Source: Polyangia bacterium
GTDB lineage: Bacteria; Myxococcota_A; Polyangia; Nannocystales; Nannocystaceae
Reading direction: 5' to 3'
DNA length: 64,000 nt
NCBI GenBank assembly: GCA_030430565.1
Contig: JAUIKS010000028.1
Location: 96,543 to 160,542 of the forward strand
This document shows, piece after piece, positions 18,637 to 29,633 of this stretch. Position 1 is the first letter of the stretch. Each line of letters opens with the position of its first letter. A program made the position numbers and the translations under genes. The notes beneath the pieces were generated by a model, which searched no databases, was not told where the DNA came from, and saw only the letters and a program-made list of their open reading frames with translations.

Positions 18637-21189
18637 TCACGCCTTCCGGCGACCGCGACCGCTCTCGGATCGCTCGCGGCGACGCAGCGACCACGCCGTC
18701 AGCAGCATGCAGTAGACCGTGTAGGCGATCAGCACCAGCCAGGTCGTCAAGATGTGCCGCGCCGACGGATCGTAGTTGACGGTCGCGTAGGGCTCACACG
18801 TCAGCAAGAGCCCCGGGATCTCGCAGCTCGTCAGGTCGCGCGGCTCGACGATATGCGCGATGGAGCCGAGCGCCTCCATCCCCCAGCGCGCCCCCGTAAG
18901 GTACGAGAGCGGCGCGATCGCCCTCGGCAGCGGCATCAGGGCCAAGGCGAACACCAGCTGCGGGATCAGGGCCAGCGGCACCACGCTCATCGCCTTGTCG
19001 GAGTTCGACACCAGCGTCGAGATCAACAGCCCCAGGCCGACGCCGGTCAGCGACGTCAAGAACACGGTCACGAAGGTCGCGCCCCACAGCCCCAGCGGCG
19101 GCGACCGGATCACCTCGACGAAGCCGTCGTCCGTCAGCGCCGACACGGCCGCGGAGAAGTCGACCTTGAGCGTGATCACCAGCACCAGCACCAGGCTCTG
19201 GATGAAGCAGAGCCCCGCGAGCACGCCGACCTTCGACAGCAGGTACGAGCTGATCCGCAGGTTCGCTAGGCGCTCGCGGCGAAAGATCCGCGCCTCCTTC
19301 GTGATCTCGCGGACCGAGTTGAGCACGCCGAACCACACCGCGACCACGGCCAGCAGGAACAGCACCAAGCGGCCGTTGGAGGAGATCACGTTCTGCAGCG
19401 CGCCGCGGCGCGCCGCGAGCAGCAGCACGAAGCCGATCACCGGCGCCTGCAGCAGCAGGATCCACAGGTTGCGCCGATCGGAGATGATCAGCCGGACGTA
19501 GCGCTGCATCAGGATCTTCAGCTGCAGCCAGATCGAGACCTGGGCCTCGCTCGGCTGCCGCGGGCGACCGGAGCCGCCGATCGCCGGCGCGGCTACCCGG
19601 TAGCGATAGATCCCCGGCGCGACCGCCTGCAGCTCGAGCGGCACCGCCTTGACCATGCTGTCGGGGCCCCCGTCGGCGCGGCGCTGTCGATCGTAGACGT
19701 AGCGCCGGTACTGCTCCGTCGAGCGGTAGCGAATCTCCCACAGCTCGGCCTGCGACGGCGGCAGCTTGGCCTCCGGGTTGTGCCGCCGCCACACGTCGTA
19801 CTCCGCCGCCAGCTCGCCGTGCGTCACCGCGTCGCCGCCCGCGCGCTGCTGTCCGCTGTCGAGCTTCGTGTAGATGTCCGCGAAGTCGCCGCTGGTGACG
19901 CCGAACATCTCGAGCGCCCGCGAGGGCGGGCCGAAGTAGACCATCCGCCCCTCGGCCATGAACACCACGAGGTCGCACTGCATGATGTTCGCGGTCGCGT
20001 GCGTCACCAACATGACCGTTCGGCCAGAGTCCGCGAGGTAGCGCAGCGTGTACATCATGCGCTTCTCGAGCCCCGGGTCCAGGCCCGAGGTCGGCTCGTC
20101 GAGGAAGAACAGGCTCGGCTCCGAGATCAGCTCCGCCGCGATCGAGACGCGCTTGCGCTGCCCGCCCGAGAGCTGATGGATGTACTTGTGCCGGTGGTCG
20201 CTCATCCGCACGTCCTCGAGCACCCGCGCGATGCGGCTCTCGATCTCGGCGCTGGAGGTGTCGGGCGGCAGGCGCAGCTTGGCCGTGAACTGCAGCGCCT
20301 CTTCGACCCGCAGGTTCGCGTGCACGATGTCGTCCTGGGGCACGTAGCCGATCACCGCCCGGTACGCGTCAAAGTTGACGTAGAAGTCGTCGGAGTTGAC
20401 GAGCACCATGCCCTCGTCCGCGCGCTGATAGCCCGAGAGCGCGCCCATCAGCGTCGACTTGCCCGCGCCCGACGGCCCGACGATCGCCACGAACTCGCAG
20501 GGCTCGACCACCAGCGAGACGTGGTCGAGGATCATCCGCCCGCCCGCCGCCCGCGCGAGGCTGCGCGCGTCGAGGCGCATCGCGCCCTGCTGATCAAACT
20601 GGTCGAGCGCCTCCCCGTCGTAGACCAGCTTGAACGGCCCGATCTGGACGACATCGCCGACGTTGAGCGAGCGCTCGTCGATCCGCTTGCCGTTGACGAA
20701 CACCCCGTTGATGCTCGCGCGGTCGCGGATGACGTGGCCGCCGGCCTCCCGGCGAACCTCGGCGTGCAGCCGCGAGACCTGCAGGTTCGGCAGGTCGAGG
20801 TCACAGCCCTTGCGCCCGATCGTCGTGCGCTCCCCGACCAGCGGGCGCCGGCGCACCGGCTCGGAGGGCTGCACCTGCGCCTGCTTGCCGATGTCCTGAT
20901 AGGTCAGGCTGACGAAGTTGCCGGTCGCCGGATCGGCGATGCGCACCACGTCGCCGTCGAGCAGCGCGTGCTCCGAGACCCGCTGGCCGCGGACCAGCAG
21001 CCCGTTGGCGCTGTCGAGGTCGACGATCCGGTGGCCGATCCCCTGCGGCTCGATCCGCGCGTGGTAGGGCGACACGCAGCGCGAGCCGATCACGATGTCG
21101 TTGTCCGCCGCGCGGCCGATCGTCTGCTGCTCGATCCCCAGCCGGACCTCGTGCAGCTTTCGCCCGGCCTCCTCGACCAGCAGGTACAT
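18637..21189 (-). CDS. FHA-FHA-ABC transporter ATPase fused to ABC-2 permease (ABCG-like half transporter)
   Basis: From ATG 21189, 850 residues; upstream GTG codons are possible starts. Two forkhead-associated phosphothreonine-binding domains come first (about 1-95, TIGRAADNDIVIG; and about 115-200, TIGRKGCDLDLPN...SRLHAEV). The ABC ATPase follows (about 210-440) with Walker A GPSGAGKST, signature LSGGQRKRVSIA and Walker B FFLDEPTSGLD. A linker and an ABC-2 type membrane domain (about 570-850, six helices) complete it. This is the ABCG/White architecture, probably an exporter regulated by Ser/Thr phosphorylation through the FHA domains. The substrate is unknown. Confidence 0.93.
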   Translation of the reverse strand: MYLLVEEAGRKLHEVRLGIEQQTIGRAADNDIVIGSRCVSPYHARIEPQGIGHRIVDLDSANGLLVRGQRVSEHALLDGDVVRIADPATGNFVSLTYQDIGKQAQVQPSEPVRRRPLVGERTTIGRKGCDLDLPNLQVSRLHAEVRREAGGHVIRDRASINGVFVNGKRIDERSLNVGDVVQIGPFKLVYDGEALDQFDQQGAMRLDARSLARAAGGRMILDHVSLVVEPCEFVAIVGPSGAGKSTLMGALSGYQRADEGMVLVNSDDFYVNFDAYRAVIGYVPQDDIVHANLRVEEALQFTAKLRLPPDTSSAEIESRIARVLEDVRMSDHRHKYIHQLSGGQRKRVSIAAELISEPSLFFLDEPTSGLDPGLEKRMMYTLRYLADSGRTVMLVTHATANIMQCDLVVFMAEGRMVYFGPPSRALEMFGVTSGDFADIYTKLDSGQQRAGGDAVTHGELAAEYDVWRRHNPEAKLPPSQAELWEIRYRSTEQYRRYVYDRQRRADGGPDSMVKAVPLELQAVAPGIYRYRVAAPAIGGSGRPRQPSEAQVSIWLQLKILMQRYVRLIISDRRNLWILLLQAPVIGFVLLLAARRGALQNVISSNGRLVLFLLAVVAVWFGVLNSVREITKEARIFRRERLANLRISSYLLSKVGVLAGLCFIQSLVLVLVITLKVDFSAAVSALTDDGFVEVIRSPPLGLWGATFVTVFLTSLTGVGLGLLISTLVSNSDKAMSVVPLALIPQLVFALALMPLPRAIAPLSYLTGARWGMEALGSIAHIVEPRDLTSCEIPGLLLTCEPYATVNYDPSARHILTTWLVLIAYTVYCMLLTAWSLRRRERSESGRGRRKA

Positions 21190-21595
21190 CGTCCGCGACC
21201 GCACGAACACGGTCTCCTCGGTCCGCGACCGGATCAGGGACGACGACACCCGATCATGATGCGGACCCGAGGCCACAAACCGCAAGCCGAGCGGCCTCCG
21301 CCGCCGCGAGTTACGGCACAATTCCCACGCTCGACGCGGCGCGGCGCGTCCGCGGGAGCGCGCTCACGATCGCGGCGTCGCGCGGGTTGACCTGACCCCG
21401 CGAGCACGTCATCGCTCAGCGCGTGACGCGGGCGCGCGATCTCATCGGCGCGGGGCTGGGGTCACGCGCTCGAATCCGGGCCCACGCGCGATCGCTCATA
21501 TGGCTCGAAGAGCACGTTCCGACGGACTTTGAGCCGCGCGCGCGCGCGCGACGGCGCTGGGGGCCCACGCGCTTCGGTGGTACTCTGAGCGTCGG
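21190..21595. other. Divergent promoter region between the FHA-ABC gene and a lipoprotein gene
   Basis: About 400 bp with no convincing gene. It must contain both divergent promoters. A run of CGCG (around 21537-21551) stands out. No clear -35/-10 pair or operator could be picked out. Confidence 0.45.
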
Positions 21596-22126
21596 ATGAC
21601 TGGCGCTACCTCGCTCGCTGCCCTCGTCGGCCGATTGCGGCTCCCCTGCCTCAGCCTGGCCGGCGCGCTCGTGTTCGCCACCGCCGCCTGCGACCTCGAC
21701 GAGGTCGACGTCAAGGATCAGGAGGGCGGCGCGTTCCAGGTCGACAGCAAGGCCGGCAAGAAGATCCTCACCGCCCCCGACGGCACCAAGTACACGCTCA
21801 AGCCCAACGGCACGATCATCGGCCCGAACGGCGAGAAGACCAAGCTCAAGCGCGACGGCACCATCATCCAGGCCGACGGCACCAGCGTGAAGCTGTTCGA
21901 GGACGGCACCAAGACCAAGCTCAAGATCAAGGGCGCCGAGCTGGGCAAAGACGGCCGCAAGGTCCTGGTCCACGACGACGGCTCCAAGACCGTCATCCAG
22001 GCCGACGGCACGGTCGAGCGCGAGTTCAAAGACGGCACCAAGACGAGGCTGCAGGCCAAGTCCGACAAGCCCGTCGAGAAGCCGCCCGAGGGCGACACCA
22101 AGACCTCCGAAGAGGGCGCCGGCTAG
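21596..22126 (+). CDS. Lipoprotein built of Tcp10-like DGT beta repeats
   Basis: A 176-residue lipoprotein (signal peptide with lipobox TAAC near residue 32). The mature part is almost entirely short repeats of the form DGT-x-(6-8)-DGT (APDGTKYTLKPNGTIIG, KRDGTIIQADGTSVK, FEDGTKTKLK, HDDGSKTVIQADGTVE, FKDGTKTRL). The spacing resembles the single-layer beta-sheet G-box repeats of the Tcp10/CPAP C-terminal family. A Lys/Glu/Pro tail ends the protein. Probably an envelope structural or binding protein; no catalytic signature. Confidence 0.75.
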   Translation: MTGATSLAALVGRLRLPCLSLAGALVFATAACDLDEVDVKDQEGGAFQVDSKAGKKILTAPDGTKYTLKPNGTIIGPNGEKTKLKRDGTIIQADGTSVKLFEDGTKTKLKIKGAELGKDGRKVLVHDDGSKTVIQADGTVEREFKDGTKTRLQAKSDKPVEKPPEGDTKTSEEGAG

Positions 22127-22146
22127 CTGCCTCCGCGCGCGGCCCC

Positions 22147-22677
22147 ATGGACGACACAGCCGACGAGCGCGCGCGACTCCTGACCGGCAGGAAGTTCGCG
22201 GTCGATCGCGTGCGCGTGCGAGCGCGCGACGGCGGCCTCGTCGAGCGTGAGGTCATCGTCCACCCCGGCGCCGTCGTCATCCTGCCCGTGCGCGCCGACG
22301 GCCGCGTCGTCATGCTCCGCAGCCACCGCTTCGCCGTCGGCGAGACGCTGTGGGAGCTGCCCGCCGGCACCCTCGAGCCCGGCGAGGATCCCCAGCGCTG
22401 CGCCGCGCGGGAGCTCGAGGAGGAGACCGGCTACACCAGCGCGCGGATCGAGCCGCTGCATCAGTTCTACACGACGCCCGGCATCTGCACCGAGCGCATG
22501 CACGCCTTCCTCGCCCACGACGCCCGCCCCGCGGGGCAGCAGGCGCTCGGCGAGACCGAGCGCGTCGAGGTCGAGCTCGTCACGCGCGCGCGGCTCGACG
22601 AGCTGCTCGCGCGCGGCCAGCTCCAAGACGGCAAGACCCTGGCGACGCTGCTGCTCTGGCGCGCGCTGAGCCGCTGA
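22147..22677 (+). CDS. Nudix hydrolase, ADP-ribose pyrophosphatase-like
   Basis: A 176-residue hydrolase with a complete Nudix box: GTLEPGEDPQRCAARELEEETGY fits GX5EX7REUXEEXGU (about residues 76-98). The upstream beta strands (VVILPVRADGRVVMLRSHR, WELPAGT) and the downstream FYTTPGICTERMHAFLA resemble NudF-type ADP-sugar pyrophosphatases, which cleave ADP-ribose and related nucleotides. It starts 20 bp after the lipoprotein gene and may share its transcript. Confidence 0.9.
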   Translation: MDDTADERARLLTGRKFAVDRVRVRARDGGLVEREVIVHPGAVVILPVRADGRVVMLRSHRFAVGETLWELPAGTLEPGEDPQRCAARELEEETGYTSARIEPLHQFYTTPGICTERMHAFLAHDARPAGQQALGETERVEVELVTRARLDELLARGQLQDGKTLATLLLWRALSR

Positions 22678-22698
22678 GCCACCAGCCTTCGAAACGCG

Positions 22699-22728
22699 GC
22701 GAGCCGCGTCCCGAGGGACGCGGCTCGC
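22699..22728. terminator. Strong hairpin between convergent genes (bidirectional terminator-like)
   Basis: A 14-bp perfect inverted repeat (GCGAGCCGCGTCCC / GGGACGCGGCTCGC) separated by only 2 nt lies between the convergent Nudix and lipoprotein genes. There is no T-run on either side, so it would be an atypical terminator or transcript-end stabiliser. Confidence 0.55.
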
Positions 22729-22777
22729 GGCTCGCTGAGGTGTCTCGAGCGCCAGGGCTCGAGCGCCAGTTGATGGA

Positions 22778-24469
<1,692 letters not shown>

Positions 24470-24860
24470 GTTCAATGCGTCCTTTGACCGAAGATCTGCA
24501 AACCCCCTTGCGACGCCGTCACCGGCGCCGTGGACCTTCGGCACGTATCGCCAGTTGTATCACTTTGAGGGCGCGCGCGCTCCGTCAACGCGCCCGCGGC
24601 GGCGCGCGCCTCACCGACTCGTGCAAATACCCCTGTCTCTCTACACATGTTCATAGAGTCACGCCGATTTTCGCCCCCGCGCGCGGCGGCGGGCCGCTCA
24701 GGTCGGCGGCCCCGCGGCCGCGTCGCGAGCTCACGCCCCGCGGGCGGTGACAATCCATGGATGACGCGCTACACAGATCGGCCCGCGCTCTCAGCCCGCG
24801 CTCTCAGCCCGCCCGGCCCTGACGACGAGCCACGCGACGTCGCGCGCGTCCCTCGATCGC
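24470..24860. other. Intergenic region with no recognised gene
   Basis: About 390 bp upstream of the Cys-rich lipoprotein and downstream of a hydrolase, both on the minus strand. It includes a locally AT-richer stretch near 24620-24665 that could hold the lipoprotein promoter. No gene, tRNA or strong hairpin seen. Confidence 0.45.
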
Positions 24861-25865
24861 TCAGCCGAGCGCGTCGATGTAGGCGCCCATCCGCGTGAAC
24901 ACCCGCGGCACCTGCCGCGCGAAGCCCATGTGTGAGCTGCGGTACCAGTTGATCTCGGGCTCGCCGAGCCGCCGCCACATCGCCTCGACCTGCGCCGGGC
25001 GGAAGAACTGGTCGCGCTCTGCGGCGAACAGCTTGATCCGCTCGGGCGGCAGCGCGACCCGCAGCGCGCCCCACGGCGAGCTCGCGAGGTAGCGCGTGAA
25101 CTCCCCCGGCGCCCAGCCGTCCTCGCGCATGCGCCTGCGCATGGTCGTCAGCACCGGCGCGTGCTCGGTCAGCGCCCCGACGTCCATGTGCGCGACGCAG
25201 GGCATCACGAACGCCAGCTCCGGCTCGAGGCTCGCCAGCGCGAGCGCGTGCACGCCCCCCATGCTGATGCCCGCGACGCCGATCGGCCGCGGGTCCTCGG
25301 CCCGCAGCCACGCGAGCAGCGCGCGCGCGTCGAAGATCGTCTGCCGCATCGCCTCCGCGCTGCGCACGATGTCCGAGGTCCAAAACAGCGACCCGCTCAC
25401 GCGCGAGAGCCCGCGATTTCGGCGACCGTGATACGGCACCTGCATGTGGATGACCTCGACTCGCAGGCGCCGCGCCATGAACGCGAGGAAGGTCAGCTCG
25501 TCGATCACCGTCGACGGCATCATGTACGCGTGGAGGTACAGCAGGCGCGCCCGCCCCTCCGACCCGGGCGGACGAAGCCGGCGCGCGTCGACCGTGTGCA
25601 GCGCGGCGTAGTCCTGCCGATACCGCGACTGAAACTCGGGACACAGCGGCGCGTGCTGCGAGCGGAAGCTCAGCAGCTCGCGCTCGACGCCGCCGACCCG
25701 ACGCCGCCGACGCGCGATGACCTCGGGGACCGCCGGGCGCGGGAACAGCTGCCCGAAGCTCGCGTCACGGTAGCGCGCCGCGCCCGCCCGCGTGTTGAGC
25801 GGTCGCCGGCTCCCCCGACGCACCGCCGACGCGAACAGCCCCATCGCCGTGTCGAGCGCTGGCAT
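24861..25865 (-). CDS. Alpha/beta hydrolase, ABHD18/DUF2048-like
   Basis: From ATG 25865 (MPALDTAMG), 334 residues. It has a beta strand RLLYLHAYMMPS in the oxyanion region, the nucleophile elbow GVAGISMGGVHAL (Ser in GISMGG), FAAERDQFFRPAQ as a probable acid region and RSSHMGF with a likely catalytic His. The N-terminal region with FPRPAVPEVIARRRRRVGG resembles ABHD18-type proteins. No signal peptide. The reaction is unknown. Confidence 0.75.
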   Translation of the reverse strand: MPALDTAMGLFASAVRRGSRRPLNTRAGAARYRDASFGQLFPRPAVPEVIARRRRRVGGVERELLSFRSQHAPLCPEFQSRYRQDYAALHTVDARRLRPPGSEGRARLLYLHAYMMPSTVIDELTFLAFMARRLRVEVIHMQVPYHGRRNRGLSRVSGSLFWTSDIVRSAEAMRQTIFDARALLAWLRAEDPRPIGVAGISMGGVHALALASLEPELAFVMPCVAHMDVGALTEHAPVLTTMRRRMREDGWAPGEFTRYLASSPWGALRVALPPERIKLFAAERDQFFRPAQVEAMWRRLGEPEINWYRSSHMGFARQVPRVFTRMGAYIDALG

Positions 25866-25946
25866 TCGCGAGCAGCATAGCAGATGCACATAAGGACAGG
25901 TCTATACGAACAGCCCGCTGTCCCACAGCGCCCTACGCGACATGAG

Positions 25947-26594
25947 CTATCGCTCCATCAGCTGCGCGAGCGCGCGCCGGACCAGCTCGTCCAGCGTCCA
26001 GCGCTCGTCCCCGCGGGACTCGAGCACCTTCGCGAGCGCCGCCTCGACCTGCTTCGCGCGCCAGCCGAGGTTGACCAGCACGAGCTGGGCGTCGCCCTTG
26101 AGCGCGTCCTCGGGCGCCGCGCGCTGCACCGGCGCCCTCGCCTCGCCGCCGGCCGCGGCCGCCTCCTCGTCGATGACCGCGAACAGCTCCTCCGCCTTGT
26201 CCTTCAGCGACAGCAGGATCTGCTCGGCGGTCTTGCGCCCGATCCCGGGGATCTTCTGTAGCGTCTTTTGATCCCCCCGCACCAGCACGCGCACCAGCTC
26301 GGACAGCGGGAAGCCGCCCAGGACCGCCAGCGCGCTCTGCGGGCCGACCTTGGGGACGCGCAGCAGCAGCAAGAACAGCTGCTTCTCGGCCGGCGTCGAG
26401 AAGCCGAACAGCGCCAGCGACTCGGCCCGCACGTGCGTGTAGACCCACAGCGCGCACTCCGAGCCGGCCTCGCCGACCGCCGCGAGCGTCTGCAGCGAGA
26501 GCCGGACCTCGTAGCCGACGCCGCGGACGTCGACGATGACCGTCCCCTGCCCCGCGTCGCGCTCAACAACCTGACCGTTTAGCCATCCAATCAT
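25947..26594 (-). CDS. ruvA: Holliday junction branch migration protein RuvA
   Basis: About 215 residues. The canonical start MIGWLNG at ATG 26594 is preferred; a GTG at 26600 overlapping the ruvC stop by 4 bp is the alternative. Domain I is an OB fold (about 1-62, with VDVRGVGYEV), domain II carries two helix-hairpin-helix motifs (FLLLLRVPKVGPQSALAVL and LQKIPGIGRKTAEQILLSL), a flexible linker follows (about 140-165) and domain III contacts RuvB (LVNLGWRAKQVEAAL). It binds four-way junctions as a tetramer and loads RuvB. ruvB is not in the window. Confidence 0.96.
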   Translation of the reverse strand: MIGWLNGQVVERDAGQGTVIVDVRGVGYEVRLSLQTLAAVGEAGSECALWVYTHVRAESLALFGFSTPAEKQLFLLLLRVPKVGPQSALAVLGGFPLSELVRVLVRGDQKTLQKIPGIGRKTAEQILLSLKDKAEELFAVIDEEAAAAGGEARAPVQRAAPEDALKGDAQLVLVNLGWRAKQVEAALAKVLESRGDERWTLDELVRRALAQLMER

Positions 26595-26596
26595 GC

Positions 26597-27148
26597 TCAC
26601 CTAGACCTGCGCCCCTTGGCGCCGCTGTGCGTCCTTACCGGCGGCGCGCTCGCGAGGAGCGCGGCCGCGTGCCCGTGACAGATCGCGAGCGCGAGCGCGT
26701 CCGCGGCGTCCGCGTTGGGCGGACGCTTGAGATGACAGAGCAGGCGCACCCGCGCCTGGATCTCCGCCTTGGTCGCGCGGCCGTGGCCGACGACCGCCTT
26801 CTTGACCCGCGCGGGCGCGTACTCCTCGATCCGCAGCCCGTGCTGCGCGCCCACGACCATGATCGCGCCGCGGGCCAGCCCGAGCTTGAGCGCCGAGCTG
26901 GCGTTGACCCCGTGGAAGGCTGCCTCGAGCGCCATGGCCCGCGGCGCGAACTCGCAGATGATCTCGGCGAGGCCGTCGGCGATCCGGTACAGCCGCGTCG
27001 GCATGTCGAGCGCGCTGTCGACCCGCAGCGTGCCGCACTCGACGTAGTCAAAGCGCGTGCCGCCGGCCGCCACGTCGACGACGCCGTAGCCGACCACGCG
27101 CGTGCCGGGGTCAACGCCGAGCACCCGCACCGGTCTACGCGCCGCCAC
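26597..27148 (-). CDS. ruvC: Crossover junction endodeoxyribonuclease RuvC
   Basis: A 183-residue Holliday junction resolvase with an RNase H fold. The acidic catalytic residues are visible in LGVDPGTRVVGYG (Asp near 12), ALEAAFHGVNASSAL (Glu) and PPNADAADALALAICHG (paired Asp). The product starts at GTG 27148 and is directly upstream of ruvA with a 4-bp or near-zero gap, the standard ruvCA order. Confidence 0.96.
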   Translation of the reverse strand: MAARRPVRVLGVDPGTRVVGYGVVDVAAGGTRFDYVECGTLRVDSALDMPTRLYRIADGLAEIICEFAPRAMALEAAFHGVNASSALKLGLARGAIMVVGAQHGLRIEEYAPARVKKAVVGHGRATKAEIQARVRLLCHLKRPPNADAADALALAICHGHAAALLASAPPVRTHSGAKGRRSR

Positions 27149-27228
27149 GCTCGCCCCTCGCCCTTCGCGCTCTCGCCCGCGTCAACGTCCGTGTCGCCCG
27201 CCTCGCCCGCCTCGCCCCTGGGGCGCCG

Positions 27229-27975
27229 CTACGGGCCGTGTTCGTCCATGATGTCGTCGGGGAGCTCGACGTTGCAGTAGACGTTCTGCACGTCGTCGTG
27301 CTCGTCGATGGTCGCCCACAGCTTCGCCACCGAGATCGCCTCGTCGCCCTCGAGCGTCAGCGTCGACTCGGGCTTGGGCAGGAAGCGGCGCTCGCCGGAG
27401 ACCTCGAGCCCCTCGAGGCCGTCGCTGACCTCCTGCAGCTCAGTCGGGTCCGTGAGCACCGCCCAGCTCTCGCCCCAGTCCTGGATGTCCTCCGCGCCAG
27501 CCTCGAGCGCCTTCTCCATGAGCGCGTTCTCGCCGATCTCGCTCTTCTCCAGCTCGATGACGCCCTTGTGATCAAACTGCCAGGAGACCGATCCGTTCGC
27601 GACCATCTCGCCGCCGCGCTTGCTGAAGATGTGCCGGATCTCCGCGACGGTGCGGTTCTTATTGTCGGTCAGCACCTCGAGGATGAAGGACGAGTTCTGC
27701 GGCCCGCGGGCCTCGTACAGGACCTCCTCAAAGCTCACCCCCTCGAGCTCCCCGGTCCCCTTGCGAATCGCCCGCTCCTGGTTGTCTTTGGGCATATTCG
27801 CCGCCTTCGCGGCGGTCAGCGCGGCCCGCAGTCGGGGGTTGCCGTCGGGGTCCCCTCCACCCTCCTTCGCGGCGACCATAATCTCGCGCGCGATCTTGGT
27901 GAATATCTTCCCGCGCTTGGCGTCTAAGGCACCTTTTTTGCGCTTGATCGTTGACCATTTGTTGTGGCCCGACAT
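27229..27975 (-). CDS. YebC/PmpR-family transcriptional/translational regulator
   Basis: A 248-residue member of the YebC (TACO1) family: MSGHNKWSTIKRKKGALDAKRGKIFTK-type N-terminus, GGDPDGNPRLR, NMPKDNQERAIRKG, and IEVLTDNKNRTVAEIRHIF-like central region with FSKRGGEMVANGSVSWQFDHKG. The family acts in transcription regulation and, as shown for TACO1-like members, in translation of polyproline stretches. It lies upstream of ruvC on the same strand, a common arrangement (yebC-ruvCAB). Confidence 0.95.
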   Translation of the reverse strand: MSGHNKWSTIKRKKGALDAKRGKIFTKIAREIMVAAKEGGGDPDGNPRLRAALTAAKAANMPKDNQERAIRKGTGELEGVSFEEVLYEARGPQNSSFILEVLTDNKNRTVAEIRHIFSKRGGEMVANGSVSWQFDHKGVIELEKSEIGENALMEKALEAGAEDIQDWGESWAVLTDPTELQEVSDGLEGLEVSGERRFLPKPESTLTLEGDEAISVAKLWATIDEHDDVQNVYCNVELPDDIMDEHGP

Positions 27976-28109
27976 GGTTTATCGTTGGTACCACACAGCG
28001 CCTCAAGATGGAACAGAAGGCCTCCAAACCGCTGATTGAAGGCATCTGGTGCAAGCGCGCCCCACACGCTGCTTGCCAGCCCACGGCCCTTGTGCGAGGT
28101 CTTGTTCCG

Positions 28110-29621
28110 GTGAAGTTGACCGCGAGACGCGTCCGCGCCCGCCGGCGCGGCTTGAGCCTATCCTCGAGTTTATCTGGCGCCTGCCTGCTCGGCCTGAGCG
28201 CGCTGCTCCTGCTCGCGCCGCTCGGCGCCGTCGCCCACGCCGGCTACTGCGGCCCCGGCCGCGAGCACCTGCGCCACGAGGTTAAATCCGGCGAGACGGT
28301 CGGCGGGATCGCGAGCGAGCACGGCGTGACCGTCAAGTCGATGGTCTACAACAACCCCGGGCTCGACCCCAGCAAGATCAGCGTCGGCCAGTCGCTCCAC
28401 GTCTGCGTGCCTCGAGAGCCAGGTAGTAAGAGCGCCAGCAAGGACGACAAGAAGCCCTCCAGCAAGGGCGACAAGAAGCCCTCCAGCAAGGGCGGCGACG
28501 GCTGCGGCAAGGGCTTCCAGCAGCAGCTCCACGAGGTCCGCGCGGGCGACAGCCTGGGCGCGATCGCCAGCGAGTACGGCATGAGCGAGGACGCGATCAA
28601 GTCGCACAACCCCGCCGTGCGCAAGAACCCGAACCTCCTGCGCGTCGGCCAAGAGGTCAAGATCTGCGTCAACAAGCGCAAGGCCGGCAAGTCGAAGCTC
28701 TGCGACTACCGCTCGCCCGTCTACACCCACGAGGTCATCCCCGGCGAGACCGCCTTCGTGATCGCCGCGCGCTACGGCGTGTACGTCAAGGATCTCAAGC
28801 GGCTCAACGGCAGCCTGCGCAGCGACGCCAACAACCTGCGCGTTGGTCAGAAGCTCCGCGTCTGCCCGGACATCGCCCCGCGCGAGCGCGTCAAGCTGAC
28901 GCACTCCGTCGCCAGCGGCGAGACCTTCGGCGACATCGCGGTCAGCTACGGCGTCACCCCCGGCGAGCTCGAGGGCTACCAGCGCGGCAGGCTTAAGGAC
29001 CGTAACAAGCTGCGCGTCGGCCAGGAGCTGATCGTCTACAAAGACGGCGGGATCGTGCCCGGCTTCGGCGCCTACGAGGACGACAAGGGCGTGCTCAAGT
29101 CAGGCGTCCAGCTGCCGCCCGGGCGCCACTACGTCGTCAAGCACCCAAGCCTGTCCTACGGGACTGGTAAGACGATCCGCACGATCCAGTCCGCGATCTC
29201 GCGCTACGCGAGCAAGTCCAAGGGCGGGCCCAAGGTCCACGTCGGCGACATCAGCAAGAAGGGCGGCGGCAAGTTCCCGCCCCACCTCTCGCACCAGCAC
29301 GGCCGCGACGTCGACATCGGCTACGTGCTCAAGGGCGAGCTCGCCGACGAGATCAAGTTCAAGACGGCGAACAAAGACAACCTCGACGCGCGCCGCACCT
29401 GGCTGCTGCTCAAGGCGTTCATCGACACCGGCGAGGTCGGGCACATCTTCATGAGCTACCGGCTGCAGAAGCTGGTCTACGACTACGCGCGCGCGCACGG
29501 CGTCAGCAAGAGCGCGCTCGACCAGCTGTTCCAGTATCCGCGCGGGCGCGGGCGGACCGCCGGGATCATTCGCCACTGGCGCGGGCACCGAAACCACTTC
29601 CACGTCCGCTTCCGGAAGTAG
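28110..29621 (+). CDS. LysM-repeat murein endopeptidase (MepA / peptidase M74 family)
   Basis: From GTG 28110, 503 residues with a signal peptide (cleaved near AVAHA). Four LysM peptidoglycan-binding repeats (about residues 52-105, 140-190, 205-255, 262-310; each with a GETxxxIA...YGV core) are joined by Lys/Ser linkers. The C-terminal M74 domain has the zinc ligands in HLSHQHGRDVDIGYV and the final GHRNHFHVRF. MepA-type enzymes cleave D-Ala-meso-DAP cross-links in the periplasm. The M74 domain with four LysM repeats is longer than E. coli MepA (about 270 residues). Confidence 0.92.
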   Translation: MKLTARRVRARRRGLSLSSSLSGACLLGLSALLLLAPLGAVAHAGYCGPGREHLRHEVKSGETVGGIASEHGVTVKSMVYNNPGLDPSKISVGQSLHVCVPREPGSKSASKDDKKPSSKGDKKPSSKGGDGCGKGFQQQLHEVRAGDSLGAIASEYGMSEDAIKSHNPAVRKNPNLLRVGQEVKICVNKRKAGKSKLCDYRSPVYTHEVIPGETAFVIAARYGVYVKDLKRLNGSLRSDANNLRVGQKLRVCPDIAPRERVKLTHSVASGETFGDIAVSYGVTPGELEGYQRGRLKDRNKLRVGQELIVYKDGGIVPGFGAYEDDKGVLKSGVQLPPGRHYVVKHPSLSYGTGKTIRTIQSAISRYASKSKGGPKVHVGDISKKGGGKFPPHLSHQHGRDVDIGYVLKGELADEIKFKTANKDNLDARRTWLLLKAFIDTGEVGHIFMSYRLQKLVYDYARAHGVSKSALDQLFQYPRGRGRTAGIIRHWRGHRNHFHVRFRK

Positions 29622-29633
29622 CCCCGCGCCGCC

